Shown here: piece by piece, positions 8,418 through 16,149 of the stretch
How positions within the stretch are numbered: position 1 is the stretch's first letter
Layout of the letters: the number at the start of each line of letters is the position of its first letter
DNA from: Ruania alkalisoli
Lineage (GTDB): Bacteria; Actinomycetota; Actinomycetes; Actinomycetales; Beutenbergiaceae
Length of the DNA stretch: 64,000 nt
Reading direction: 5' to 3'
Assembly (NCBI RefSeq): GCF_014960965.1
Contig: NZ_CP063169.1
Location: forward strand, 3,939,581 to 4,003,580
Program-made: the position numbers and the translations under genes
The notes under the pieces: model-generated
Databases searched by the model: none
What the model was told of the DNA's origin: nothing
The model's input: the letters and a program-made list of their open reading frames with translations, nothing else

Positions 8418-8999
8418 CTAACCCTCGACCCGGGTGCGGTGGAAGTTCTGGTGGGAGCGGGACGCCGTCGGGCCACGTTGACCCTGGTAGCGCGAGCCCT
8501 GGGCTCCGGACCCGTACGGATGCTCGGCCGGGCTGGTGAGGCGGAAGTAGCAGAGCTGGCCGATCTTCATCCCCGGCCACAGCGTGATCGGCAGGGTGGC
8601 CACATTCGACAGCTCCAGCGTGACGTGACCGGAGAAGCCCGGGTCGATGAAGCCGGCGGTGGAGTGGGTGAGCAGGCCGAGTCGGCCGAGGCTGGACTTG
8701 CCCTCCAGGCGGGCCGCGATGTCGTCGGGGAGGGTGATGAGCTCGTAGGTGGAGCCGAGCACGAACTCGCCCGGGTGCAGTACGAACGGCTCGTCCGGGT
8801 CGACCTCCACCAGCCGGGTGAGGTCAGGCTGGTCGGCGGCCGGGTCGATCACCGGGTACTTGTGGTTGTCGAAGAGCCGGAAGTAGCGGTCGAGGCGCAC
8901 GTCCACACTGGAGGGCTGGATCATGTCGGCGTCGAACGGGTCCAGGCCCACACGGCCGGAGGTCAGTTCGGCCCGGATGTCGCGGTCGGAGAGCAGCAC
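8418..8999 (-). CDS. dcd: dCTP deaminase (probably bifunctional dCTP deaminase/dUTPase)
   Basis: 193 aa from GTG 8999, giving the standard family N-terminus [10 protein letters not shown]; an in-frame GTG at 9008 would add three residues. Motifs: [17 protein letters not shown] (about 100-116), F-I-D-P-G-F-S-G, catalytic Glu129 in T-L-E-L, and Y-Q-G-Q-R-G-P near the C-terminus. It closely follows the mycobacterial enzyme, which converts dCTP to dUMP in one protein; bifunctionality here is inferred from that similarity. It acts in cytosolic dTMP supply. Confidence 0.95.
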   Translation of the reverse strand: MLLSDRDIRAELTSGRVGLDPFDADMIQPSSVDVRLDRYFRLFDNHKYPVIDPAADQPDLTRLVEVDPDEPFVLHPGEFVLGSTYELITLPDDIAARLEGKSSLGRLGLLTHSTAGFIDPGFSGHVTLELSNVATLPITLWPGMKIGQLCYFRLTSPAEHPYGSGAQGSRYQGQRGPTASRSHQNFHRTRVEG

Positions 9000-9106
9000 G
9001 CAGGCCACGGTAGCCGAGACGGCTGAGCGGTGCGGCCCCCGACTGTGCCGGGTAACGGCGGAGATTAGGTATGCTGGTTCCCGCAGTGGCCCACAAGGCC
9101 GCTCGT

Positions 9107-9177
9107 GCGGGTGTAGTTCAATGGTAGAACATCAGCTTCCCAAGCTGATAGCGCGGGTTCGATTCCCGTCACCCGCT
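9107..9177 (+). tRNA. tRNA-Gly (anticodon CCC)
   Basis: The cloverleaf is complete: acceptor GCGGGTG/CACCCGC, D-stem GTTC/GAAC, anticodon stem TCAGC/GCTGA with loop TTCCCAA giving anticodon CCC, and a T-arm with TTCGATT. The discriminator base is T and CCA is not encoded. It reads GGG codons, frequent in this GC-rich genome. A TATGCT -10-like box lies at 9070-9075, about 30 nt upstream. Confidence 0.96.
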
Positions 9178-9185
9178 CGCTTAGC

Positions 9186-9217
9186 AAAGGCCGCCTCGAC
9201 TCGTCGGGGCGGCCTTT
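9186..9217 (+). terminator. Terminator after tRNA-Gly
   Basis: The hairpin AAAGGCCGCC ... GGGCGGCCTTT is followed by TGTCGT. It is a strong GC-rich stem with A/T-rich flanks, 8 nt after the tRNA, and could also serve the minus-strand VOC gene that ends at 9247. Confidence 0.85.
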
Positions 9218-9246
9218 GTCGTGCGAGGGGTGTGGGAGTCGGCGTC

Positions 9247-9660
9247 TCAGGCTGGCTGTCCCGCGGCGTTGACGAGCCACCGGATCCCGAACGGGTCGAT
9301 CAGCATCCCGAAGGTGTCACCCCAAGGTGCCGCCACGAACGGCTCCACCACGGTGCCGCCGGCAGCGAGCCCATCGAAGTAGCCGCGCAGCTCGTCCACG
9401 TCATCGCCACTGAGGGAGATGTGGACGTTGGTCCCCGGCTGGTACTCCATCTGGGCGGGTACGTCGGCCGCCATCAGGGTCATTCCGCCCGGGGTCTGCA
9501 GCATCGAGTGCATCACCTGGTCGGCCTCGGCCGGGTCCTGGTTCATCCCGAACTCGCCGAAGGTGCTGAACGTCGGAGTGCCACCGAGCACCGAGGCGTA
9601 GAACTCCATCGCCTCCCGGGCCTGACCGCGGAAGTTGAGGTACGGATTGAGTACGGTCAT
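9247..9660 (-). CDS. VOC family protein, PhnB-like
   Basis: 137 aa with one glyoxalase/bleomycin-resistance (VOC) fold. It begins M-T-V-L-N-P-Y-L-N-F, continues with A-M-E-F-Y-x-x-V-L-G-G-T, and ends W-G-D-T-F-G-M-L-I-D-P-F-G-I-R-W, the pattern of the PhnB/YjdN subgroup. The substrate cannot be told from sequence. It stands alone, divergent from the TolB-like gene. Confidence 0.88.
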   Translation of the reverse strand: MTVLNPYLNFRGQAREAMEFYASVLGGTPTFSTFGEFGMNQDPAEADQVMHSMLQTPGGMTLMAADVPAQMEYQPGTNVHISLSGDDVDELRGYFDGLAAGGTVVEPFVAAPWGDTFGMLIDPFGIRWLVNAAGQPA

Positions 9661-9750
9661 CGTAGAGTCCTTTCTCCTGGGCTCTCATCGTCCCATCCAC
9701 CTGCCGGTCGCGCGGCGGAACCGCACCATCAATCCCGAACGAAGGCACCG

Positions 9751-10638
9751 ATGCCCCGCACCCTCGCACCCGGCCAGCGCTGCCGGATCCACGTCCTCGA
9801 CGTCACCACCGGAGCCACCCGGCTGGTGCACGAGTCGGCCGACGTGCTCTATGAGGCCCCGAACTGGAGCGCTGAGGACCTGATCGTCAATGGCGACGGC
9901 CTGCTCTTTCGACTGCCCGCCGACGGGTCGGGTGATCCGGCGCCGATCGATATCCGAGGCCTGCCGGCGGCGAACAACGACCATGTGCTCGCTCCGGACG
10001 GGATCCACGTGTTCGTCTCCGCCGAGGACGGGCACATCTACCGTGCCCCGCTCGCCGGCGGCGAGGCCGTGCGAATCACCAGCGACGACGGGCTGCTGCA
10101 TTTCCTGCACGGCGTCAGCCCCGACGGCGTCACCCTCGCCTACGTTGGCGTGGTCACCGATCCTGCAGGCACGTGGCGGGCGCCGAACCTGTTCACGATC
10201 CCCGCTACCGGCGGCCCGAGCGTCCAGCTCACAGATGATGAGTTCCCCGACGACGGAGCCGAGTTCTCCCCGGACGGCGCCTGGATCTACGTCAACACCG
10301 AGCGACCCCTCGATGGCACGCCCCGGGAGGCCGGGCACGCCCAGTTGGCGCGGATGCGGCCCGACGGCTCCGGAGCCGAGCAACTCACCGACGACGAGCG
10401 GGTGAACTGGTTTCCGCACCCCTCCCCCGACGGCACCCGGCTCGCCTATGTGTCCTTCCCGCCCGGGACCGTGGGACACCCGGCCGACCACGACGTGATC
10501 ATCCGGGTGTGCGGACCGCGAGGCGAGGGTGTGCGCGACCTGGTCACGCTGTTCGGCGGGCAAGGGACCATGAACGTGCCCAGCTGGGCCCCGGACGGCA
10601 CGCGGCTGGCATTTGTGGACTACCCACTGAGCGACTGA
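9751..10638 (+). CDS. TolB-like WD40/PD40 beta-propeller protein
   Basis: 295 aa. Four PD40 blades are readable: V-S-P-D-G-V-T-L-A-Y-V (about 125), F-S-P-D-G-A-W-I-Y-V (about 172), P-S-P-D-G-T-R-L-A-Y-V (about 230) and W-A-P-D-G-T-R-L-A-F-V (about 280). There is no signal peptide, so this is a cytosolic propeller, unlike periplasmic TolB. The first ATG of the propeller frame (9751) is chosen; the frame is open further upstream, but over the VOC and tRNA genes. It probably binds a protein or ligand; function unknown. Its last codons form half of a convergent hairpin. Confidence 0.82.
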   Translation: MPRTLAPGQRCRIHVLDVTTGATRLVHESADVLYEAPNWSAEDLIVNGDGLLFRLPADGSGDPAPIDIRGLPAANNDHVLAPDGIHVFVSAEDGHIYRAPLAGGEAVRITSDDGLLHFLHGVSPDGVTLAYVGVVTDPAGTWRAPNLFTIPATGGPSVQLTDDEFPDDGAEFSPDGAWIYVNTERPLDGTPREAGHAQLARMRPDGSGAEQLTDDERVNWFPHPSPDGTRLAYVSFPPGTVGHPADHDVIIRVCGPRGEGVRDLVTLFGGQGTMNVPSWAPDGTRLAFVDYPLSD

Positions 10639-10665
10639 ATGCTTGCGAATCCTGGTCAGTCGCTC
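10629..10665. terminator. Bidirectional hairpin made of both gene ends
   Basis: GAGCGACTGA (10629-10638) and TCAGTCGCTC (10656-10665) are perfect 10-bp inverted repeats around a 17-nt loop. Each arm encodes the last codons and TGA stop of one of two convergent genes (TolB-like and ABC ATPase), both ending Ser-Asp-stop. It is a likely two-way terminator. Confidence 0.6.
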
Positions 10666-11717
10666 GTCTGCGCCGGATAGGTCCGGATCGGACCCACGAC
10701 CCGGGCGCGCACGAGGTCCCCGACCTGCACGGCGGCATCGCGTCCGCTCACCGCCAGGGAGAGCACGGTCGTGCCGGCGACGTCCAGGCTCACCATGGCG
10801 TCATGGCCCCGATAGTCGATCCGGCGAACCCGGGCCGGCACACCACCGGACTCCGGCTCCGTCCCGAGCATCACCTGCTCGGGACGGATGACTGCGACCA
10901 TCGCGGCGCCGTCGGGGGTTGGCTCGGCCAGCTGCACCTCTCCGAGCACGCACCGGCCGAGACTTCCCTCAGCCTGGATCCCGAACACCATCGCCTCACC
11001 CACGAACTGCGCCACCCAGGGCGTCCCCGGCCGGCCGTACACCTCGGCGGGGCTCCCGGTCTGCAGGATCGAACCGTCGCGCATGACGGCGATCTGATCG
11101 GCCATGGAGAGCGCCTCACCCTGGTCGTGCGTGACGAGCACGGCCGTAGCGCCGTCCGCGTGCAGCGCATCCCGGATGTCCCGACGCAGCCCCGATCGAA
11201 GGCCGGCATCGAGGGCACTGAACGGTTCGTCCAGGAGGATCAGCGGCGGCCGGGGTGCGAGTGCTCGGGCCACCGCCACCCGTTGCTGCTGCCCGCCGGA
11301 GAGCTCGTGCGGCATCCGGTTGGCGCTCCCGTTCAGCCCGACCAGCTCCAGTACCTCCTCCACCCGGACCGCCGCGGCGGAGTCCGACCGGCCGCGCCCG
11401 GGAGTCAGACCGAAGCCCACGTTCTCCCCGACGCTCAGGTGCGGGAACAGTGCGCCCTCCTGTGGGACCACGCTGACCCGCCGACGGTGCGCGGGGACAT
11501 GTCGGCGATGATCGGTCACGATCTGGTCAGCCAGCGTGATCGAGCCGCTGTCGGGCCGCTCAAACCCCGCAAGGCACCGCAGCAGGGTGGTCTTCCCACA
11601 CCCGGACGGTCCGAGCACGGCGAGCAGCTCCCCTGTCTCGACCCGCAGGTCCACGCCATCGAGCGCACGGGTGGCACCGAACCGCTTGCGCAGATCCTGC
11701 ACCGTCACGGCGACCAT
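10656..11717 (-). CDS. Iron(III) ABC transporter ATP-binding protein
   Basis: 353 aa. Walker A GPSGCGKTT (36-44), signature L-S-G-G-Q-Q-Q-R, Walker B L-I-L-L-D-E-P and the H-loop V-T-H-D are all present. A C-terminal TOBE-like regulatory domain (about 270-353) marks it as an FbpC/PotA-type importer ATPase. ATG 11717 is preceded by AGGAG and lies inside the end of the permease gene (13-bp overlap), so the three genes form one operon. It energises Fe(III) import with the permease and lipoprotein below. Confidence 0.92.
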   Translation of the reverse strand: MVAVTVQDLRKRFGATRALDGVDLRVETGELLAVLGPSGCGKTTLLRCLAGFERPDSGSITLADQIVTDHRRHVPAHRRRVSVVPQEGALFPHLSVGENVGFGLTPGRGRSDSAAAVRVEEVLELVGLNGSANRMPHELSGGQQQRVAVARALAPRPPLILLDEPFSALDAGLRSGLRRDIRDALHADGATAVLVTHDQGEALSMADQIAVMRDGSILQTGSPAEVYGRPGTPWVAQFVGEAMVFGIQAEGSLGRCVLGEVQLAEPTPDGAAMVAVIRPEQVMLGTEPESGGVPARVRRIDYRGHDAMVSLDVAGTTVLSLAVSGRDAAVQVGDLVRARVVGPIRTYPAQTSD

Positions 11718-13285
11718 GCCTGGGCTCCTTTCGACCGGCCTTGTCCCCGCGGCGACGCACCGTCGCGCACACCGATCACCCCGCTGCCAGCGACGAGCGC
11801 CCACGTGGGCACGGCCGCAAGCAGGACCAGCAACACAGCGTACGGCGCGGCAGCCGCGTAGCTGCCGACCTCGGTATGCGACCACAATCGCGTGGCCATC
11901 GTCTCCAACCCGGTGGGCCGGAGCATGAGCGTGGCCGGCAGCTCCTTCATGATGGTGAGCAGCACCAGCGCTGCACCCATGCCCACGCCCGGCAGCGTCA
12001 GCGGCGCCGTCACGCGGCGGAAGGTGCGCCACGGCCCGTGGCCCAGGCTGCGCGCGACATCCTCCAGCACCGGCGGCGCGTGGGCGGCCGCACCCGCCAC
12101 CGCCCCCACACCGAGCGGGAGGAACAGCACGGCATAGGCCAGGGCAAGCATCCAGGTGGTTTGGTAGAGCGGGTAGGCGAACGTGACGCCGAAGAACACG
12201 AGGGACAGGCCCACCACCACACCGGGCAGGGCGTGCGCAATGTAGACGGTGCGGTTCAGTAGCGCCGAGAAGCGCCCCGGCACCCGCGCCACGAGTAGTC
12301 CGAGCGGGATAGCCAGGGCCATGGTGAGCATGGTCCCGGTCGCGGCTACCGCCAACGATCCGCCCATCGCGGTCAGCACGGCAGCGATCGAACCCGGGCG
12401 TGAGATGCCTTCACCGAACCACCGGATCATCGCCAGCAGTGGCAGCCCCAGGGCCAGGATCAGGACTCCAGCGAACGCCGCCGTCGCGAACGGGCGCGCT
12501 GCACCCAGTGGCACGGCGACGTGCGGGCGACGCACCCCCGACCCCACCCGGGCTACCCGCTCGGATGCCGCCCGGGTGCGCCCTTCAGCGACCAGGATCA
12601 CCACGGTGACCAGGACCAGGATCGAGGACAGGCCGACGGCGGTGCCCCGGTCGAATCCGACGTTGAAGGCTGTGAAGATGGCCCGGGTGAAGGTGTCCAC
12701 CCGCAGGATCGCGACCGCCCCGAAGTCGGAGAGCACGTAGAGCACAGCGAGCAAGCCACCGCCAAGAATCGCCGGGCGCACCTGTCGTAGCGTGAGCGAG
12801 AACAGGGTCGCCACCGGCGTTCGTCCGAGCGAACGGGCCACTTCCTCCTGGCTCCGGTCGACCCCGGTCAGCGCCGCCGCCACCGGTAGGTACACGTAGG
12901 GATAGGTGCACAACGTGAGGACGACGGCGGCCGTCCCGAATCCCTCCAAGCGCACCGGGGTGGGCCATAGGGAGCCGAGGGCGAGCCAGGAGTATGCCGC
13001 CACATAGCTGGGGACAGCGAGCGGGAGCGCGGCGAGCACAGCGAAGTGGCGCCGTCCCGGCAGGTCGGTGCGGGTGACCAGGACCGCGCTCGCCACTCCG
13101 ATCACGAGCGAGGCGGCCCCCACCACGGCTGCGAGCGCCAGGCTCCGGATGGTGAAGGCCGCCACTCGCTCCGTGAGCACGATCGTCAGGATCGAGCCCC
13201 AGCCGGTCTCCGTTCCCCGTACTCCGAGGTAGACCAGGGGGAGCAGCGAGACACCCACGGCCACGCAGGAGAGCACCACCAGCAC
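11705..13285 (-). CDS. Iron(III) ABC transporter permease, FbpB type (duplicated)
   Basis: 526 aa, about 12 transmembrane helices, with two ABC permease domains in one chain. Each has an EAA-like loop: E-E-V-A-R-S-L-G-R-T-P in the first half and L-E-D-V-A-R-S-L-G-H-G-P in the second. This internal duplication is the FbpB/ThiP layout. The start used is GTG 13285, but the frame is open upstream to a CTG that would abut the binding-protein stop (giving S-T-A-T-R-A-L-S-R-R-P), so the true start may be about 12 codons earlier. Confidence 0.9.
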   Translation of the reverse strand: MLVVLSCVAVGVSLLPLVYLGVRGTETGWGSILTIVLTERVAAFTIRSLALAAVVGAASLVIGVASAVLVTRTDLPGRRHFAVLAALPLAVPSYVAAYSWLALGSLWPTPVRLEGFGTAAVVLTLCTYPYVYLPVAAALTGVDRSQEEVARSLGRTPVATLFSLTLRQVRPAILGGGLLAVLYVLSDFGAVAILRVDTFTRAIFTAFNVGFDRGTAVGLSSILVLVTVVILVAEGRTRAASERVARVGSGVRRPHVAVPLGAARPFATAAFAGVLILALGLPLLAMIRWFGEGISRPGSIAAVLTAMGGSLAVAATGTMLTMALAIPLGLLVARVPGRFSALLNRTVYIAHALPGVVVGLSLVFFGVTFAYPLYQTTWMLALAYAVLFLPLGVGAVAGAAAHAPPVLEDVARSLGHGPWRTFRRVTAPLTLPGVGMGAALVLLTIMKELPATLMLRPTGLETMATRLWSHTEVGSYAAAAPYAVLLVLLAAVPTWALVAGSGVIGVRDGASPRGQGRSKGAQAWSP

Positions 13286-13317
13286 CGGGCGGCGACTCAG
13301 GGCTCGGGTCGCGGTGC

Positions 13318-14400
13318 TCAGCTCAGCCCGGCCTCGGAGATCATGGCGACAGTCCCCTGGAGGTCGTCGAGGTCGTTGAGGTTCACATCGGGCACCTGCA
13401 GGTCGGTCAGCGCAGGCAGGCCATCCGGACCTGGAACGCCCTCGATCATCGGATACTCGCGGGTCTCCTCGGCGAAGTACTGCTGGCCGGCCTCCGAGAG
13501 CAGGAAGTCAACCAACGCCTGCCCGTCGCCATCCGGCTGGTCGGTGAGCAATCCGACACCGGAGACGTTCACGAGGCCGCCTACGTCGCCGTCGGGGAAG
13601 AAGTGCAACTGTGCGGCCATCTCAGAGGGATCGACGCCCAGCTCGGCGGCCCGCTCGAAGACGTAGTAGTGGTTGATGAGGCCGACCGGGACGGCGCCCT
13701 CGTCCACGGCAGCCAGGATGTGCCCGTTCTTCTCGTAGATCTGCGGGTCGTTGCCGGCCAGACCAGTGAGGAACTCCTCGGCCGCCTCGTCACCGTCCTG
13801 CACGCGCACTGCGGTCACGAACGACTGGAAGGACGCGTTCGTGGGCGCGACGCCGACCCGACCGTTCCAGTCCGCACTGGTGAGGTCGAGCACCGAGTCC
13901 GGCAGGTCCGCCTGGTCCACGAGGTCGTGGTTGTAGACAAGTACGCGGGCGCGTCCGGTCACTGCCACCCATTCGCCGTCCGCGGACCGGAACTCGTCGG
14001 CGACCAGATCGAGCGTCTCCGCCGGGAGTTGCTCGAACAGTCCGGCCTGCGCCACGGCACCGAGCGCGCCCGCATCCTGGGCGAGGAAGACATCAGCCGG
14101 AGATCGCTCTCCCTCTTCGAGAATCTGGGCAGCGAGCTGAGCAGTCTTGCCGTCCCGGATGTCGACCTCGATCCCGGTCTCGGTGGTGAACTGCTCGAGG
14201 ATCGGCTCCACCAGTTCCAGGTTGCGGCCCGCGTACAGCACGACGGTGCCGTCCGACTCTGCCGTGGTCATCTCGTCGGTCGCGCTCGAGGTCTCCGGCT
14301 CCTCACCCCCCGCCTCGGCGGGGCTGCCGGAGCAGGCGGCGAGCGTCATGGCGGCGGATACGGTCACGGCGCCAACAAGCAGGCGACGGGTCGGGGTCAT
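13318..14400 (-). CDS. Iron(III) ABC transporter substrate-binding lipoprotein
   Basis: 360 aa. The signal peptide ends in the lipobox L-A-A-C (Cys23), followed by an acidic/Ser linker. The mature part is an FbpA-type type-II binding protein: V-L-Y-A-G-R-N near residue 55 and the Tyr pair in G-L-I-N-H-Y-Y-V-F that coordinates Fe(III) in FbpA proteins. It starts at ATG 14400 with TTGGAGAC upstream. It is the first gene of the operon, with a DtxR-type operator 26 bp upstream. Ferric iron as ligand is supported by both the Tyr dyad and the operator. Confidence 0.92.
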   Translation of the reverse strand: MTPTRRLLVGAVTVSAAMTLAACSGSPAEAGGEEPETSSATDEMTTAESDGTVVLYAGRNLELVEPILEQFTTETGIEVDIRDGKTAQLAAQILEEGERSPADVFLAQDAGALGAVAQAGLFEQLPAETLDLVADEFRSADGEWVAVTGRARVLVYNHDLVDQADLPDSVLDLTSADWNGRVGVAPTNASFQSFVTAVRVQDGDEAAEEFLTGLAGNDPQIYEKNGHILAAVDEGAVPVGLINHYYVFERAAELGVDPSEMAAQLHFFPDGDVGGLVNVSGVGLLTDQPDGDGQALVDFLLSEAGQQYFAEETREYPMIEGVPGPDGLPALTDLQVPDVNLNDLDDLQGTVAMISEAGLS

Positions 14401-14425
14401 CAAGTCTCCAAGCGAGCAGGGGGAA

Positions 14426-14444
14426 TCAGGCAAGCCTAACCTAA
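14426..14444 (-). promoter_or_regulatory. DtxR/IdeR iron box
   Basis: The minus strand reads TTAGGTTAGGCTTGCCTGA, matching the DtxR/IdeR consensus TTAGGTTAGGCTAACCTAA at 16 of 19 positions, including a perfect left half. It sits just upstream of the iron-binding lipoprotein start, so Fe(II)-loaded DtxR should repress the operon. Confidence 0.88.
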
Positions 14445-14579
14445 TTGCCGAATCGCCAATCGGATCCAGACCCCACAGCCCGTTCGACCAGTGAGACGGT
14501 TGGTCTCGTCCGGCCGCCCGTCAGCGCATCGCATCCAGCAGTGGTCGCCCACGCACTGCTCTGGCCCTACCGTTGCCCT

Positions 14580-15467
14580 ATGGGAGACGCGCCGGAGCAG
14601 GGTCAGCGCCTGATCACCTCACACAAATTGTCGCGTGGCGCGGTCGCTGCGTGCTGGACGATTTCGCTCCTGCTACTGGCCTCGGGGATCGCGTCGACGT
14701 TCCTGGACAAGGCGGGCGCCGCGGCGGCGACGATGCTGGCGACGGGCGGAATCCTGGCGATCCTCGCTCTCATGAAGCGAGTCCCCTTGCGCCTCGAAGT
14801 GGCTGGGACCAAGCTCGATGCCACCTATCCGCCGCCGGACGAAGCTTTCGCAGCTGGTCGGGAGCGCGGTCTGCAGGAGGGCCTCGAGCGCGCCGTCAGG
14901 GAGTTGGACAGAGCCACGGACTCGGGTGAGAGTGTGGAGGAGCTCAACCGGGAACTCCAACAGCTGTTCACCGCCACCTTCGCCGCACGTCCCTTGGATG
15001 CAATCGGCCCGTCAGCGCCGCCTGGTGAGGACCCCGATGACCGAGTCATGTCAGGGACGCTTGGCTATCGCGGTCCGACCGCAGCCCGCGTCGCTGGGAT
15101 CACGTACCGCCAACTCGACTATTGGGCTCGTACAGGTCTCGTGTCGCCGAGTCTTGATCACCCAGACCGACGCCTGTACTCAGTGCGCGACATCGTGATC
15201 CTCACCGTCGTCAAGCGCCTCCTCGACACCGGTGTCTCCTTGATCCAGATTCGGACGGTCGTCGAGCTTCTCAAGGATCGCAGCCTGCCTGACTTCGCCT
15301 CGATCACGCTGATCAGTGATGGCGAATCCGTGCATGATGTGACATCACCGGATCAGATGTCTGACCTACTCAAAGACGGGCGCGGTCTGTTCGGAATCGG
15401 ACTTGGCGGCGTCGTTCAGGACGTCCAGCAAGCGCTGCGCCACCTCCCCGGCCCAGCAGGGCACTGA
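14580..15467 (+). CDS. Membrane-anchored MerR-family (Rv1828-like) regulator
   Basis: 295 aa. Two hydrophobic helices (about 21-41 and 46-63) are followed by a charged, probably coiled-coil linker (about 85-132). A winged-helix MerR domain follows (about 162-232: G-Y-R-G-P-T-A-A-R-V-A-G-I-T-Y-R-Q-L-D-Y-W), then a C-terminal part with L-I-S-D-G-E-S-V-H like mycobacterial Rv1828. The Rv1828 group is soluble, so a membrane-tethered version is unusual. It stands alone, with no partner gene nearby to suggest the target. No ribosome site stands out before ATG 14580. Confidence 0.8.
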   Translation: MGDAPEQGQRLITSHKLSRGAVAACWTISLLLLASGIASTFLDKAGAAAATMLATGGILAILALMKRVPLRLEVAGTKLDATYPPPDEAFAAGRERGLQEGLERAVRELDRATDSGESVEELNRELQQLFTATFAARPLDAIGPSAPPGEDPDDRVMSGTLGYRGPTAARVAGITYRQLDYWARTGLVSPSLDHPDRRLYSVRDIVILTVVKRLLDTGVSLIQIRTVVELLKDRSLPDFASITLISDGESVHDVTSPDQMSDLLKDGRGLFGIGLGGVVQDVQQALRHLPGPAGH

Positions 15468-15530
15468 GAGCCAGCCGAGACGGGACTGTAGGTGCAAACC
15501 ACCCGACAAGGAGACCGGCTCGGCGAGCCG

Positions 15531-15875
15531 TCAGATCCCGGTGACGAGACGAACTCCGCCGGCCACCTGAGTCATCAGATAGCCGGGAAGCCGACCAATC
15601 GGGTGCGGCTCGAGGAAGCCCCGGTCGATCGGTCCCACCTGGGAAACGACAGCAACGGAGTCGCGATCCAGACTAGAGGCCAGCGCCGGAATCCGCACAT
15701 TCCCCGGGAACACCTCCAGTTTCAGGTTGGAAGTCATGGGTACCACGATCACTGTGCTGATGGCTGACTCAATCAGCCAGTCCTCCTGCAGCACCACGGC
15801 GGGACGCCGCTTGGCGGGCTCGCTGCCGCGCGGGGTACCGAAGTCGACCCAGACGACGCTGCCACGTGCGATCAC
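15531..15875 (-). CDS. mazF: MazF/PemK-family toxin (endoribonuclease)
   Basis: About 114 aa. The N-terminus has G-S-V-V-W-V-D-F-G and then K-R-R-P-A-V-V-L-Q, the MazF/PemK core with its conserved Arg. S-T-V-I-V-V-P-M-T-S-N and V-V-S-Q-V-G-P-I-D-R follow, and the C-terminal L-P-x-Y-L matches the usual end. MazF toxins cut mRNA at short sequences. GTG 15875 overlaps the antitoxin stop (GTGA); a second GTG one codon earlier is also possible. The tight coupling fits a type II pair. Confidence 0.9.
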   Translation of the reverse strand: MIARGSVVWVDFGTPRGSEPAKRRPAVVLQEDWLIESAISTVIVVPMTSNLKLEVFPGNVRIPALASSLDRDSVAVVSQVGPIDRGFLEPHPIGRLPGYLMTQVAGGVRLVTGI

Positions 15876-16117
15876 CACTCGACCTCACGCGAGGCGGCTT
15901 CGCGGGCCGCGTTCAGGAACAACCGGTCTTCGGCAGGTTGGCCGGCGGCCTCTATCGCTGCGTCCGCCAGTCGAGTGAGTTCGCTCGTCCCCTCTAACTC
16001 GTCCGCCAGCCGTTCACCAGCACGACGGAAGAACTCCGAACGATTCATCGCATGACGCTTCGCTACCCGCTCGAATCGCTCGAACTCTTCATCGGGCAGG
16101 GAGATTGCGGTCTTCAT
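15872..16117 (-). CDS. MazE-like ribbon-helix-helix antitoxin
   Basis: 81 aa. The N-terminal K-T-A-I-S-L-P-D-E-E-F-E-R-F is a ribbon-helix-helix DNA-binding start, with helix residues to about 45 (N-R-S-E-F-F-R-R-A). The Glu/Ala-rich C-terminal half would wrap the toxin. ATG 16117 has no ribosome site; a TATACT -10 box ends 6 nt before it, so the mRNA is probably leaderless. It is first in the pair and should repress its own promoter through the palindrome at 16125-16140. Confidence 0.88.
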   Translation of the reverse strand: MKTAISLPDEEFERFERVAKRHAMNRSEFFRRAGERLADELEGTSELTRLADAAIEAAGQPAEDRLFLNAAREAASREVEW

Positions 16118-16124
16118 TAAGCAA

Positions 16125-16140
16125 GTATAACTGGTTATAC
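16125..16140 (-). promoter_or_regulatory. Antitoxin operator and promoter
   Basis: GTATAAC-TG-GTTATAC is a perfect palindrome with 7-bp arms. On the minus strand it contains the -10 TATACT (16124-16129). A -35-like GTGACG lies at 16148-16153 with 18-bp spacing, overlapping the thiolase stop. Antitoxin binding would block RNA polymerase directly. Confidence 0.75.
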
Positions 16141-16149
16141 TCGCTCCCG

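Noticed and set aside
8923-9750. Upstream extension of the TolB-like reading frame
   Set aside because: It would run over the tRNA and antisense to the VOC gene; the propeller sequence begins at 9751.
10656-12032. Longer N-terminus for the iron ABC ATPase
   Set aside because: The extra residues are out-of-frame permease sequence; ATG 11717 has a good ribosome site and gives the normal N-terminus.
15480-15530. Terminator between the MerR-type and toxin genes
   Set aside because: The palindrome CGGCTCGGCGAGCCG leaves no room for a normal loop, so the stem is weak.
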